A DNA stretch of 64,000 nt from Serilophus lunatus (Eukaryota > Chordata > Aves > Passeriformes > Eurylaimidae), in NCBI GenBank assembly GCA_013399895.1, contig VXBA01002681.1:1-64000 (forward strand), given 5' to 3'. The notes beneath the pieces are model-generated. The model saw only the letters and a list, made by a program, of their open reading frames with translations, was not told where the DNA came from and ran no database searches. Shown in pieces: positions 11,601-24,489 of the stretch. Position 1 is the stretch's first letter. Each line of letters opens with the position of its first letter. The translations under genes were made by a program, and so were the position numbers.

Positions 11601-14098
11601 AGTTTTTGTCACATTTTTGTTTTAGTCATATGGCCCTGACCTTCTAGCCCTCCAGAATGTGGGTAGAAACTCTTCATATCACACTCTATAAAATTTCTCT
11701 GTCATTGAAATAGAAACTCAGATGTTAATTGCACTGAGATATACGAGTCTGGAAGAACCTTTTTTTTCTTAACAAGTTCTGGATGTTTGATCTCTGCAAG
11801 ACAAGTGATGAAACCCCACTATCACAGCTGCAATGGTAGATCATTCTACCAAAGGGCATCTCTTCAGTAGAGTTATTTTTATGAACGCTTTCAACTGCTG
11901 TCCCATATGTTGAGCACACTTGGGAGAGGCTTGGCTATGCAATGGGCTTTTCATACCGGATGAAATGGCAGATCTCTGAGGAGTGAATTATTCATACTGA
12001 TGCCATGACCTTTCATTAATAAAGTCAGTTTCAAACATAAGCTTTAATCCTATTTGATAAGTCTTCTTAACTTGTTCTGAACATCTTTCTCTTCTATCTC
12101 AGGAACACACAGATCCTAAAACTTCAATGTGAATTCCTGACAAGACTCTTTTGTTTTTTTAAATCATTCCTCAACCTTTTTTGCAATAAAGAAAAGTTCT
12201 TGTGCTCCTTTCACAAAACACACCAGTAATTTCACCTTCCATGTTGGATAGTCACTGTAGCCTAATGTAATTAAAATCCTTACTATATCCTACTAATTAT
12301 ATGCCACTTTTAGGGAAATTATTTTCCCAATTCCTGAATCATATCACAAGAAATATAAAGTGTAATAATACAGATTTATTTTTACAGATATCTCCTCTCT
12401 CCTACAACTAAGATCTGCTTCATTCCCAAACTTCTCTCAGCTCTTTAATATTCAAGAGCTCTTGCAGTCTTATTAGTAAATAATAGATCTTTAAATTCCA
12501 ACCTCTTTCAAGTGTATTGCATTTTTCAAATATAAGGATTATCTCAGTATCATGATTTTTAATCCAAATTTAGATTACTTGCCTTGTTTAAACTTCCTAA
12601 CACAGCACAAAGCTTTGCTTACATGCCTTCATTTTCTTGCATTTGCATTGGCAAACAATGAGTTTGTAAATTACCTTTTCATCCCCCAGCGTGCACAGTA
12701 TCTTTTAAATGATTGCCAATACATCTTGGGTTTCATCTAATTAAACCATACTCAGCTGAGGATGTACTTTATCTTTCTTTGTGCAGAGAGATTCTCTTCT
12801 TTACTAGGCTTTCTGGGTCACCTTTCCTTAGTGCTCTTAAAATACTGCATAAATTCTGGAAAGAATAGTAGGACAATTTATTCTTGGAGTCCTAGTTCAC
12901 TATTTCAGATGGAGTCTGATCCTACATCCAGGGAAGTCAATAGAACAAAACCTCATGATTTTTGATTAAATCTTTTGATTAAACTTGATGCATTCAGTGT
13001 GGTTGTTCTCAAGTCTTTCAGATCCAGACCTGCTCTTTTTCTTCTCCTCAATAGCTTAAACATGTGAAAGGGCCAAAGGAAAGTGAGGCTCTCTACATGA
13101 CTGCTACTGAATACTGATCTTTCAATGAGGCAAAAGAGAGGAAGAGAAACTCAAAACTGTACAGGTCAGAGATACAGATCTGGAGACTCTGCTTTTCTCT
13201 TACTAAAAATACAGCCTCTGCCTTGCCATTGAGCCCACATTCTCAAATCTCTCCTGAATTGCGGAACAAGAGTTGGCTTTGCTCATATCTTCTCCCTGGA
13301 TATCACTGACTCATTCAGGTGAAACAAAAATCTTCCCACTCTCTTGAGAGGCAAATACACTCACATCCCACCTCTCCAGACACAGTCTGTTATCAAGAAC
13401 AATTATTCTATCTCTTTCTAACTATTATAAAGGAAAGAGATCAAATGCATATGGCTTTCTACTCATCATCACAGCCTGAATTTAACTGCAGATTGTTGTC
13501 TGGAAAGAGAACAGAACTGTTTCTTAGGGCCCTATTCCAGTTACAACTGTTATTTTATTTCACTGAAGGAAGCACTACTAGTTCTTGGCTCTGGCCAAGA
13601 TTACGGAAAAGGTAGCTGGATTCAGAAAAGAGAACTTGATTATCACTTTGCTGATTTTTTAGGTAACTGCGTATAAGACACTTTCCTCCTTACTGCATTT
13701 CTTGGCATTCAGAATTCACAGAAGGCTTGGGTATTGTTAGATGTCCAGGAACAGAAGTCACAGGAGTCCTGTGCTGTGCAGAGGACTCTTAAACTTAATC
13801 AATAGGATGTGTTAAGGTAAGGCTTAAAGTCTTTGACCTTTTAGCAATCCTCAATGAAGATTCTTCTGTATCTTACACCTTGCAAAATTCCTTAATTCCC
13901 CTGTCAGGAATTAGACAAATTTACTATAGAAGAGACAGTAAAGCAAAACAACCTAGACACATGGAAAATTAAAAATCTGCACCTCATGTTTCACTTTGGT
14001 GATAAAATTTTACCATTTTTCCTGGGGTAACATGAAGATCTTTAAGGAATACATGGGTTAAGCATTTAAATGACATAAATGGGTTCAGTTCAGGCAGA
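8617..14098. other. Non-coding stretch, nothing recognised
   Basis: AT-rich unique-looking DNA. I see no repeat family, long frame or RNA gene that I can support. Confidence 0.5.
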
Positions 14099-14290
14099 TT
14101 CATAGAATTGTAGAATATCTTGAGTTGGAAGGGACCCACAATGTTCACTGACTCCAACTCCTGGCCCTGTGCAGGACAGCCTCAAGAATTACACCATGCA
14201 CCTGACTGAGAGACTTGCCCAAGCACTTCTTGAACTCTGTCAGACTTGGTGCTGTAACTATTTCTCTGGGGAGCCTGTTACAGAAGATAA
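14099..14290 (-). mobile_element. CR1 LINE, 5'-truncated 3' end
   Basis: The segment starts with TTCATAGAATTGTAGAATAT, the reverse complement of the CR1 3' octamer tail. It continues through GAGTTGGAAGGGACCCACA, CCAACTCCTGGCCCTG and CTTCTTGAACTCTGTCAG, all in CR1 order. The element therefore points to the left. Similarity stops near 14290 after GGGGAGCCTGTTACAG, so the copy is a short 5'-truncated insertion from the 3' untranslated end, as is usual for this LINE. Confidence 0.93.
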
Positions 14291-17200
14291 GTGTGACCAG
14301 GCCTCTCACACATTTTACGTGCCCTAGCCCCTCTCTTCAGTCAAATAAGTTAAATTTCTCTTCTACTCTGGTGGGAGTTAGGAGCTTTGTGCTGCAGTTC
14401 CAGCTCCTAGTGTCATACCCAAAGTCCTTGAAACAGGGGTAAGGACCGTTGAATGAAAGCACCTTTGTCAGAGGATAAAGGTAAGAATGCAAATTCCTCC
14501 AGACATGGAGATGAGCTCTTGTATGAATCTACAATACTTGTAACAAATGCAGCACCCTCATGTCTGTTCCACTTTGCTCTTTGTCTATTTGATTCAATAT
14601 TCACTTGATCTTTTTGCACTGAGTATGCAGCTAGTGCACTGATATAAATTTTGACATAATTTGGCATATGAGGCAGTCATGACCAAACTTCAAAAGTTTC
14701 ATGGGATTGACAGTCTATTCTCCATACCCTGTAGTTATTCACTTCTTTTCAATAGGGTTAGGCAGCCAGCCTAGCCAACCATATAAAGGACTATCATCAG
14801 GTAAAAGAAAAAAATAGAGCGAAATGCTTGATCTTTTCAGAACTAATTCATTCAAGTCTCAACGAGTTTTGGAGCTTCTTTGCTTTGGTGAAACCTAATT
14901 AGTAAACTAGTTGAAAAAGTTGGTTAAACAAAACATCTTTACATCCTGCTCTGAAGATATCAACTTGATTCACCAGCAGTTGCTTTATAAACGGTATATG
15001 AATATTAATATTCATGTGTTTGGTTGATGAAGCTATTCACACCTTTTCAGAATTGTGCATTTAAAAATACCCCACTCCTTCAGTATCTCCTTTGGAGTTT
15101 ATCATCTTAATAAAAGAGCACATTTAGAGCCTGCTCCTTCACTGTGCAGTGTGCTCTACTTCAGTCCTGAGTGCCCTTGGCTCGATGAGCTGAGGGACAT
15201 TGTGTGGAGCAGTAGTAAGTAACAGTAACAGAATATCCAGTTCCTTTGTTCTAATCCTCTGGTCCTTCTGTTAAATAGTTGGATTATTTTATCTTAGACA
15301 ACAATTCAAATAACCCACTTTTTATAAATTCATCTTCCCTGTCAACGCTATGGAGAAAAGGCATCTGATGATATTCATCGCAGACTTGTCAGACACATGT
15401 TTGAGCTTGAGTTGTTAGGGAAAGGAACAACATTTTCTGGGCATGCATAGCTGGCCAGATGCATTTGGTACTAGGTTAGGTTTTTGTATATTAGTTGCTC
15501 TGCTTCAGGCTACCTGAGGACATTTTTCTAAAATATGAGCGCCTCTTTGGAGTGGCCTGAGTCCATCAGCACATTTTGTAGAGGTCCTGTCTGCCAAAAA
15601 GCTGTCAGGTGATAATTCCTGGCAGAGCCTGAAAGAGTGACCTGGTGAGCTGGCTTCAAACCACTGATTTATTCTTCCAGGCAGAGATAATTCTGTGAGA
15701 TCAGCACCAGCCTGTGGGATTCTGGTGCCGTTCTCAGTACAACTCACAAAGCGATGCCCAGAATGATAAGGCAGGATCTGCAGCACTCACACTGAGGGAC
15801 ATCTGGTTACTTGCTATCTTTAACATTTAAGTGCACTTCAAAAACAAACAAAAAAAGGCAAACCTAAGCATTTCCATCTTAAGCCAACAAGCACATAAAC
15901 ATCCATGGGAAACATAGTGTTTCATAATAGAACAGATTCACTTTTAATTTAATTTTCCAGCTTTATTAGCCTCAGTAATCATCTCCCAGGAAAAATTCTC
16001 AAAACTTATGGTCTGGCAGGAAGAAAAATAGAACAAAACATTAGCCAAATGTGCAATAATGGAGACTAATTCTGGCCTGGCAATGGAAAGGAACAGATGA
16101 CCAAAGCAGTTTTTTCCATCTCAGGCCATAGTGGCTTAATAACCACACCCTGCCAATAGTTTTCTTCATCCAAAAACCAGTCTCAAATTTCTAAGCACAT
16201 CAAAATACTAGGAAAGAACTGAGTTACAGGCAAAATACCCATTTTCATGATCTTTGCACTAAAGATGAAAAGTGAATTCAAACACGTCTTATATTTTGAG
16301 ATCTTCATTTCTTAACCCCAGAGTAGCTTACAAAAATAATTTCATATATGAAAAAAATAACATTTCAATATCAGTGTGCCCTAGCTAGATCACCATGAGA
16401 GTTGAAGCTTTTAAATCCACAGCTGTAGCTACTGCTCAAATGAATGGAATCCTGATTCAAGAGAAGACTCCTGTGTTCTAGGTAGGACAATCATTAGTAG
16501 CATGTTGTGTTTGTGCTTGTATGAATAACAGGTGTGAGGCTTCATTTAATTTCTTCCTTGAAGCAGATAAAGAAGATGTGAGGTGAAATGGTTGGGGGAT
16601 GAGTGTTACTTATGTCTCCTTCCTGGATGTTTGCCAGTGTCTGGATCTAGGACTAAAAACAGGGAGAATGAAATATTCCACATACAAACAATCTTTTATT
16701 TGTCACTTGAAATTGGAGTAACAAAGCCTTAGGTGCTAGAAACATGTGAAAAAATGTTGTCTAAACTGTCAGTTTACAGAGGAGCACATGGTAAACCTAC
16801 ATTGAACAGTGTCCCTCGTTGTGCTAAAATAGGTGCAGTGTTTTCAAAACATGAGAATCAGAAAGTGAGAACAAAGGATCATTTGCCATCGCACTAAAGT
16901 CCATGGTCCACATCTGGGATGTGCCTAAATTGACTCTGCCATGACAAAAGTTCCTCCTCTGATCCCAGAGCAGGTTTGGAAAACCTCCCTAATTCTGTTC
17001 CTGTACTTGGGAATAGGAAGAAACCCCAGTTTCAGTTAGTTAATCCCAGGAACCAGAAGAAATAGCAAATAATCAAGGTGGTATAGTGAACCTCACCACC
17101 ACGAGCTGCATCTTCTCATCTTGGCATCTCATACAGGTATTGGAAGCTTTGAAAAGCCAAACATAGTGCCTTCATACTTCCCAAGGAGATCCACTAATAC

Positions 17201-19686
17201 TTTCCAAAGTTCACCTAAACCAGAAAGGAATAAAATGTCTACAGCACAGCCTGTGTGAGAAGGACACAGGGGCTCTAATATATACAGCACTAGATTTACT
17301 GTTTGCATACAGTTCAAAATTCATAGCAGCACTAAAATTTGGATGTACAACAGAAAGAATCTTTTACAGCATGGTTCACAGCTTCCATCACTATACTGAT
17401 TTTATATTGGCCTAGTTAAACATAAGCACTGCTCATTAACATGGTGTTTAGAAAAAAAGAGAACCTGTAAGATGTTTTTCTTTTGAAATAAATTCCTGAA
17501 TTCCAAAGTTGACCTATTATGGAGTATTTGTTTTCTCCAAACTGATTGCAAAACTCAGTCTTATGGAATACTGACAACTGTAAAAAGCAAAAAGTACAGA
17601 TGGCACAATTAGAACACAAAAGACATATTGACAGGTTGATAAATGGACAAACTAAAAAAATTTGCTCCAAAAGGCTTGGGAAAGCATCTCTTAAAGAAAC
17701 AGAAGATTTTTCTCCTCTCTTTGCCTCCTCATAAATATTTCTTTTCTCCCCAGCATTAAAAAAACAGGCTTTATATTGAGAAAGGGTTAACAATTTCTTC
17801 AAAGGCAGGAAGAGTAGATTTGTTTTAAAACACTCAACTGAAGAAATGCACTACAGTTAATTTTATTTCTGAAGCCTTCTCAGAAATTTTTGGTTCTGAT
17901 TTAAGAGTGCAATTCTGCTTGAGAGAGTGAGTAGGTAGCAGCAAGGCTTTCTTACTCAGCATGTTTTCTGCATATGTATAAGAAAAGTCTCATTTGCTTA
18001 ATGCCAGAAAAAGAACCTGTTAGTTCTGTAGTAGACAATCACAGGAGTTGGAAATGGTCTCATTCTGACTTAAGTATCATTGATTAGAGTCTTAATTAAA
18101 ATACAAGACCTGACAAGTTTGGGATATGAATCACCACTGATGAGTTTATGTTTCAAAACGAAATTACAAGTCAACTAATGAAAGAGAAGACAAAAAGCAG
18201 TGATGGAATATTTTTATCCCAAATTTGATGGAGAGTCAAAGGAAACAGCACATCCAAAGCCGTGGCACAACTGCTGTCTCAGATGCAGTCTATACATGCC
18301 CAGTTTATAAACTTTTTTCCCATATCACGTCCATATTAGCAAAGTTTTGCTGGAATTACTGATTTCTGAGTTAAGGGAGGGGGAAAGGGGAGGGGAAGCT
18401 TTTTGACGATAACCAGCCCAGCTTTAAGAATACAGAGGCTGTTTCCAGAGGCTGCTGGCAGCATCCTGTAACCCCTAGTAGGACAGAATTAGATCCAGCA
18501 TGAGTACAATGGGCTTTAATATGCAGCAGCCACCTCTTGCAGGAAAAAATCAGGACTAATACAGCTGTGAAAACATTCAACCAGCCCCTATCTTCAAGCC
18601 CATGAGAAGAAGCAAATGTAATTTGAGATTATAAAAGAAAATAAACATTTCACTAAGTTAGTTAATTTTTAGCTGTGAAACTGATTTAAAAAAAGAAAAC
18701 CACAGAGTAACTAGTGGTTTGTAACTCAATTATTATTGCCCAGAAACAAATAGTTAAGATAAGTCTAAAATACTATCTGTCACAGTGGAATATATCACAA
18801 GTCAGATCTTCCTGATGGAAAATAACCTTTCTCAATTAGTAAGTTAGTCTTCATATGTGAGTAGAACTGGTGAAAAAAGATTTTCTGAAACATGAGGGAT
18901 GTAGCTAAAATGGGAGTCTTAATGAGAGGAAACACTGACATTTCAGTCAACTGTTTCAAAAACATTTTGTCAAAGCCTTAAAAAAGACTTCAATAAAGTG
19001 TCCATCGGCTGCACTAATGTTTTAAACATAATTCTTATTTTCATAGGAGCATGTGACTGAAAGACAAAAAGGATTTGTAAGCAACAAGTCCCATCTGTGT
19101 GAGTGGATAGGAGACATATGTCGGGTGATTCCTTGCTTTCAAGCTCTGTAATTCTTCACAGGGAGAGCATTATCCCCTCCAAACAATTGGTGACAGAGAA
19201 AAATCCCACAGAAAAAATTTCTGGTCAAATTAAAGCTACATCATACATATTTTTTAAAAATATTCTGTTAACTTCAAACAGGTGAAATTTTATTTTACTC
19301 TAAATCAAATCTTTCATTTTAATTGGAGGTTGTAGAAACACCTTATCTCTTTTCTGTCTTTTTTTTTAGTGAAAGCTATTCTTAGACAAAATACTGCTTT
19401 GAAGAAAATGCAAAGAATAATCTTGTTTCAAAAAAAGTAAAGGTCAAAAAACCGCCATACTGACATTTTATAAGTGAAACAATGTACCTGCAAAGAGGAG
19501 GAGAGTGTGAAGCAGTTGTGAATAATACAATACAATGCTACACTAAAGAAAGAATAAAATGAAGAAAAAACTACTTAATAAACTGCCTTCACAATGAGAT
19601 GAGAGATTGAGCTCCAAGACTTCCCACCACTGATCTTGAGAGCTTTTCTTTTTTTTTTGTGGAACACTTAAAATTGAGTAATACAT
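14291..19686. other. Non-coding stretch with one AT palindrome
   Basis: No repeat family or gene recognised. An 18-bp perfect palindrome lies at 14998-15015 (half-site ATGAATATT). The 128-codon minus-strand frame at 17416-17802 and the overlapping plus-strand frame at 17546-17734 shadow each other and look non-coding. Confidence 0.5.
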
Positions 19687-19809
19687 GAATCATAGAATCA
19701 CAGAATCATGGAATGGTTTAGGTTTGAAAAGACCCTAAAAATCATCTTGTTCCAACCCTTCTGTCATGGCAGGGGCATCTTCCACAGGACCAGGTTGTTC
19801 AAACTCACC
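19687..19809 (-). mobile_element. CR1 LINE, short 3' end
   Basis: AATCATAGAATCACAGAATC is the reverse-complemented CR1 tail. It is followed by GGAATGGTTTAGGTTTGAAA, AGACC, TGTTCCAACCC, CATGGCAGGGGCATCTTCCA and CCAGGTTGTTCAAA in consensus order. The fragment is about 120 bp and 5'-truncated. It belongs to a different CR1 subfamily from the copy at 14099, as the GGTTTGGGTTGAAAAGACC-like block shows. Confidence 0.92.
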
Positions 19810-22800
19810 TAATTGGTGACAGAAACAGTTTTTTCAAGATCAGTAATTTAGCATCATAATTTAGGAGCCCTTTGGAAGTCAACATAACCAAATAGTTTAT
19901 TTTGTCAGCAAGACCTTGTAATGTAATATTTGTGACATAGACATTCTACCCCAAATGAAAACAGATACATTTTGAGGTGTTCCTATGTTTATAGATAATC
20001 AACAATTTATTTTTTTTTTAATGGATGAAGGAAAAATAAAATATATCAGCATGACTTAAGCGCAATTTTTTGTTTCTTTTTTATATTTAGAAATAATGCA
20101 GAAGAAGGTATCCTTCCTATTCTAGAAGCATAAATCAATGTCCAGCATGGACATGATTGTCTCCTCCTCTGCCTACGAAGAAAATCCTTGTCATCTTCTT
20201 CAGGAGAGGGATTTTCAAAGAGAAGCTGCGATTTTTCTCTCTCATTTTGGAAAAAGACCCAATAATATATCAGGAATATGAAGTCTGCACTTTCTTTAGC
20301 TGCTTTTCTAGGGCTGTAAACCCAAAAACTGAGATGTCAGGAGACTCTAGTACTCAGAAGCCTTAGGACTGCAGGGTTAGACATGCTGGTTCACATTTTT
20401 GTTGGGGGGGAATATTTCCCAAATACCATCCTCCACATCCCAAAAGTCTGGTAAGAGCATTAAGTGTCCATTTTCCACATTCCCCAGTTTTACAGCAACG
20501 ACTGTTGCAGTGTTTTCTATCATTTAACAGTCCATAAGCAGCGAAGATCAACATTCCTGGTTTTATTTGGATAGAGAATTTGAAAAGAAAATTAATTTCC
20601 AACGTCATCCTATGAATAGATGCCAGAGTTCAGAACTGGGAGCTGTTTTCCTGAGTCCTGAACAGCATGTTGAATATGATCTTATTCTCACCAATAAAAC
20701 AGGCAAATAAATAAATAAATAAATAATCTTTTGATAGATTTTTTCTTGAAGTCCTGAACTATTCCCCTAGTACACAAGAAATTTTTAGAATTGTGCTTGG
20801 TTTCACTCACTGAAAACACACTTTCCTCTTAAAATAAAATTTATTCCGTTGGGAAGTATTAGCCTAACCTGTTGTTATTTCCTTGCCAAATCTCAGAGCT
20901 GACAGATCACAAATCTTCAACACTGAGACAGGGATTTCCTTTCAGCTTATTATTTTAATATGCCACCAGCAATGCATCTACCTGTTCTGGGGCTTTAGTC
21001 AATAACTGTCAAGGGCTGAGATTTATTAACTGCCCATTTATGCAAACATGATTTTCTGCATTTCAAAGATTTCTAGTAGAACAATGCACCTGAATTCCTT
21101 TATCTCCACATTCAAATGTTCCCCAGGGAACCTGAAAGGCCAGAAGTAAAGAGAGCTGCTACATGCACAAAGTGACTTATGTTGAGACCAGTCAAGGGCA
21201 ACATAAAACCTGTCTGAGCTTCCACTGGGGAAAAAATAACTTCTAAACCCATATCAATGGAATAGCAATTTTCTGCCTTGTTAATTGTATATGACATCAG
21301 CACCAGATTAAGTCTCACCTCAGGTTAGATAGAGCTAAATTGTGTTATTCTTTAGTACAAAGAGAAGTTGATAAAAATAAATTTGTATAAACTTCTAGTG
21401 CGGTTTATTAAACATACTCCTCTGGCTGTTGCTACATCTTTAAGTGTGACAAAGCACCAGTCTCCAGGTTCCAATTCACCTGCAATGATCAGGGAGGTAA
21501 GAGTTTGGGAAACCTTATCTCAGACTGGTAAACACTCACCACATTCAGCCTCAGAATGGATGGCAACCCATTTTAGCTTTATTGTGCACAGTTGATGCTA
21601 TTTTCATCTGCTGTCCTCTTGACAATGTTAAACTGCCTCATAAGACTTCAGGACAATGACCACACAGCTATACTGGCAGATGGAGAGAATTAAACTCTGT
21701 ATGGAAACCAATAATTTTTTGCTTTTCAGCTCAATTGCTCCTATCAGAGGCATAAATATTAGATATTGCCCATTCTGTGCATGGTTTATAAATCCCTTAG
21801 AGAAACCCTACCAAAATCGCCCAAACCCCACAACTGTGAAGTACTGTTTGCTGATTGGAAACAACATAAATTAGAGTTTCTTTTTAACTTTCTCCCAGTG
21901 AAAAGAGATGATAAGTTCCCTTGTACTCTTGACTAGTTTAGGAGCCTCTCTAGCAGTAAGATTAAGATTCTCTCCGTGTTTCTTTGTGTTTTCTATCTTA
22001 AAAGTTTTCAGACATTAAAGTTGTGATTGAACATAGTTTTCAGCATAGGACCGAAGCCTACATGATCTTGGGCCAGAATGTCCATTTCTCCACCCAGGCA
22101 TGCAGCCTTGTGTGCTATAAACCACCCAGCTGCTGACCTTTCTGTGGGCACCTGCCTCACTGCACAAGTGTGGGGTGTGGATCCTATGATACCTGTTGAG
22201 GAAGCAAGAAAAAGAGGAAAATGGAGGGCAATAGAACCACCGTCTTTCAACACTGATTTCAGAAGTTCAGATCCTTATCTTTGTGGCCTTATTTACTGAC
22301 AGTGTCCCACTGATACTGATGCAACTCCTAAAAAAAGGAGTGAGACTCAAATTTAAACAAAAGTAGGTTTCCTGCATTTCTGAGAAAAGATCATATGAAA
22401 GAAATAGCCAAATTTTCCCTGGAAGATTTTGGCTTTTGCTGTCACTTTCTTCTCCATCTTAGATGAGCAAAACTTAAACCATCTATCCTTCCTACATCTA
22501 CTCTTTTCTTGAGTGTTAAGCAGGAATTTAGAAGCCAAAAGATAATTTTAAATTTCACAAACATTATTTTGTCTTTTGGAAAGATACAATTTTCTCTTTG
22601 AGTCCAATAAGTAACTGAGGAACTTGTTGTATGGATAAGGCTCAAAATAATAATTTTTTTTTCCTTTTCATGCACATTCTGTTTAATTTTTCTGTTACTT
22701 AACAAACACTAGACCTGGTGTTTTATATATCATAATTTCTGAAAACTTGAAGTAAAACTACTGTAGAGTTCAGAGTTCCATGAATAAAATCTGCCCCTAC

Positions 22801-23562
22801 CTCAAACAAAAGTATACAAAATATCAAAACCAATCCTGCAAGCTGTTCTCCAGTCTGATTTCTCAGAAGAAGCATTAAAGGGAAATCACAGTACACAACT
22901 GATTCCTCTCTGGATGTGATAAATGAATTCAGTGGGTAAAGGTAGGCTCATATCTTGGAAATGTTTCTCATCACTGGGACACCGAAAGACAAGGGCCCTT
23001 GTTGGAGATGGACCTGCCTGTCTGGATTGCATGTGAAACCCCTGGAAAGGACTCCAAGTGAGGAGCCCTAAGCTGTGAATCAACCAGTCAACTCTGTTCA
23101 GATCCCTTTACGGAATGGCCTGTTTTGGGGAAATCTTTCTGTATAAACAAATTGTAGAGATATAGAAAAATGAAAGCAAAGTCAAAAGCCCCTGAGTTTA
23201 ACGTCTGAGTTAACCAAAGCAATATCCACTTCAATCCAATTATAAACCAGGGAGTTTATAATCCTTTGCCTGGAATACTGGACAGTGATGTACAACTTGC
23301 ATTATGTAAGAAATAAATGTTCAGAACCCATCAGTAACCAAGTTTAGCATTAATTGATTTACTGAGCAATTTTCTGCTGGTCAAATGTCACCAGACATGA
23401 TATAACAAAAGCAGCTCTTTTTCATGGTATTTCTTCTGACTGATGGTGTCATCAAATAACACCTCTTCTAAAACAATTACTCCTCTCCTTATAAATATAA
23501 AATTAAATATTGGGGGAAAAAATGTCCTCTGCCCTGTAGGAATTTTCTTTTTTTTTTTGCCA
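19810..23562. other. Non-coding stretch with a short AAAT repeat
   Basis: An (AAAT)n run of about six units lies at 20704-20727. A T-rich run (23547-23558) directly precedes the LTR at 23563. Nothing else was recognised. Confidence 0.5.
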
Positions 23563-23751
23563 TGTAGTGGTTTAACCCGGGCTGAGTGCCAGGGGCCCAC
23601 TACAGCCACCTTCTCACTCCCCCTTGCCCAGCTATAGAGGAGAGAGAGAATATAACGAGAGGTTTCGTTATTTATGATAAGGATTACAACAAATTCTTTC
23701 TTAATCACTGTCACAGGCAAAACAAGACTCCATGTGGGAATAATAGTCAGG

Positions 23752-23757
23752 TTTATT
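23752..23757 (-). promoter_or_regulatory. LTR poly(A) signal AATAAA
   Basis: The plus strand reads TTTATT, so the LTR strand carries AATAAA, at the same relative place as in the other copy (48283-48288), about 730 bp from the LTR start. Confidence 0.6.
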
Positions 23758-24014
23758 ACTAACAAGATCAGAGCTAAGAGTGAGACACTAAAAGACACCT
23801 TTTACCTCCCACCCCCTCCTTCTTACATCCAACCTATTCTCCCGCAGCGGTCAAGGCAAAAGGCGAGGTGGGGGGGGAGGTGTTGCTGTGGTCAGCTGCT
23901 GTTCTCAGCCGCTGCTTGGGGAGAGGAGTCCTTCCAACCACATTCCATGGGGTCCCATCCCTCACAGGACACAGTTCCTCTCACAAACTGCTCCGGTGAG
24001 AGTCCATCCCATGG

Positions 24015-24024
24015 NNNNNNNNNN
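24015..24024. other. Assembly gap (10 N)
   Basis: Ten consecutive N bases lie inside the tandem-repeat part of the LTR. Real sequence of unknown length is probably missing here. Confidence 0.99.
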
Positions 24025-24489
24025 TTGGGTCTCCCACGGGCTACAGCCTTCCCCAGCGTCCACCTGCTCCGGCGTGGCTCCTTCACAGGCTACAGGTGGA
24101 TCTCTGCACTCCTGTGGTCCTCCATGGGCTGCAGGGGCACAGCTGCTTCACCATGGTCTGCACCATGGGCTGCAGCTGGATCTCAGCTCCGGCGCCAGGA
24201 GCATCTCCTGCCCCTCCTTCTGCACTGACCTTGGTGTCTGTGTTGTTGTTCACAGGCTCTCACCCTGCTCCTCTCCGGCAGCCATCTTCATTTCCAACTA
24301 CTTTTTTTTTTTTCTTCCTTCTTAAATATGTTATCACAGAGGCGTTCTGTCAACCACTGATTGGCCTGGCCTTGGCCAGCAGCGAGCCCAGCCTGGGCAT
24401 GGGGGAAACTTCCAGCAGCTTCTCAAAGAAGCCTCTCCCTCAGCCCCCCCCCACTGCCACCAAAACCTGGCCACAGAAAAACCAATACA

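Larger units (their letters stand above)
23563..24489 (-). mobile_element. ERVL-like LTR, minus strand, with assembly gap
   Basis: This is the same family as the complete solo LTR at 47340-48474, in inverse orientation. On the minus strand it starts TGTATTGGTTTTTCTGTGGC at 24489 and ends at 23563 with the complement of TGTAGTGGTTTAACCCGGGC. It carries an ATATTTAAG element (complement of 24321-24329) and an AATAAA poly(A) signal (complement of 23752-23757). The flanking 5-mers TGCCA (23558-23562) and TGCTG (24490-24494) agree at three of five positions, perhaps an eroded target-site duplication. The copy is about 200 bp shorter than its relative, mostly in the central minisatellite, where ten N bases lie. 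Open frames crossing it are LTR sequence, not genes. Confidence 0.9.

Noticed and set aside
17416..17802. 128-codon minus frame with a plus-strand shadow
   Set aside because: No recognisable domain, no splice context, and open frames on both strands.
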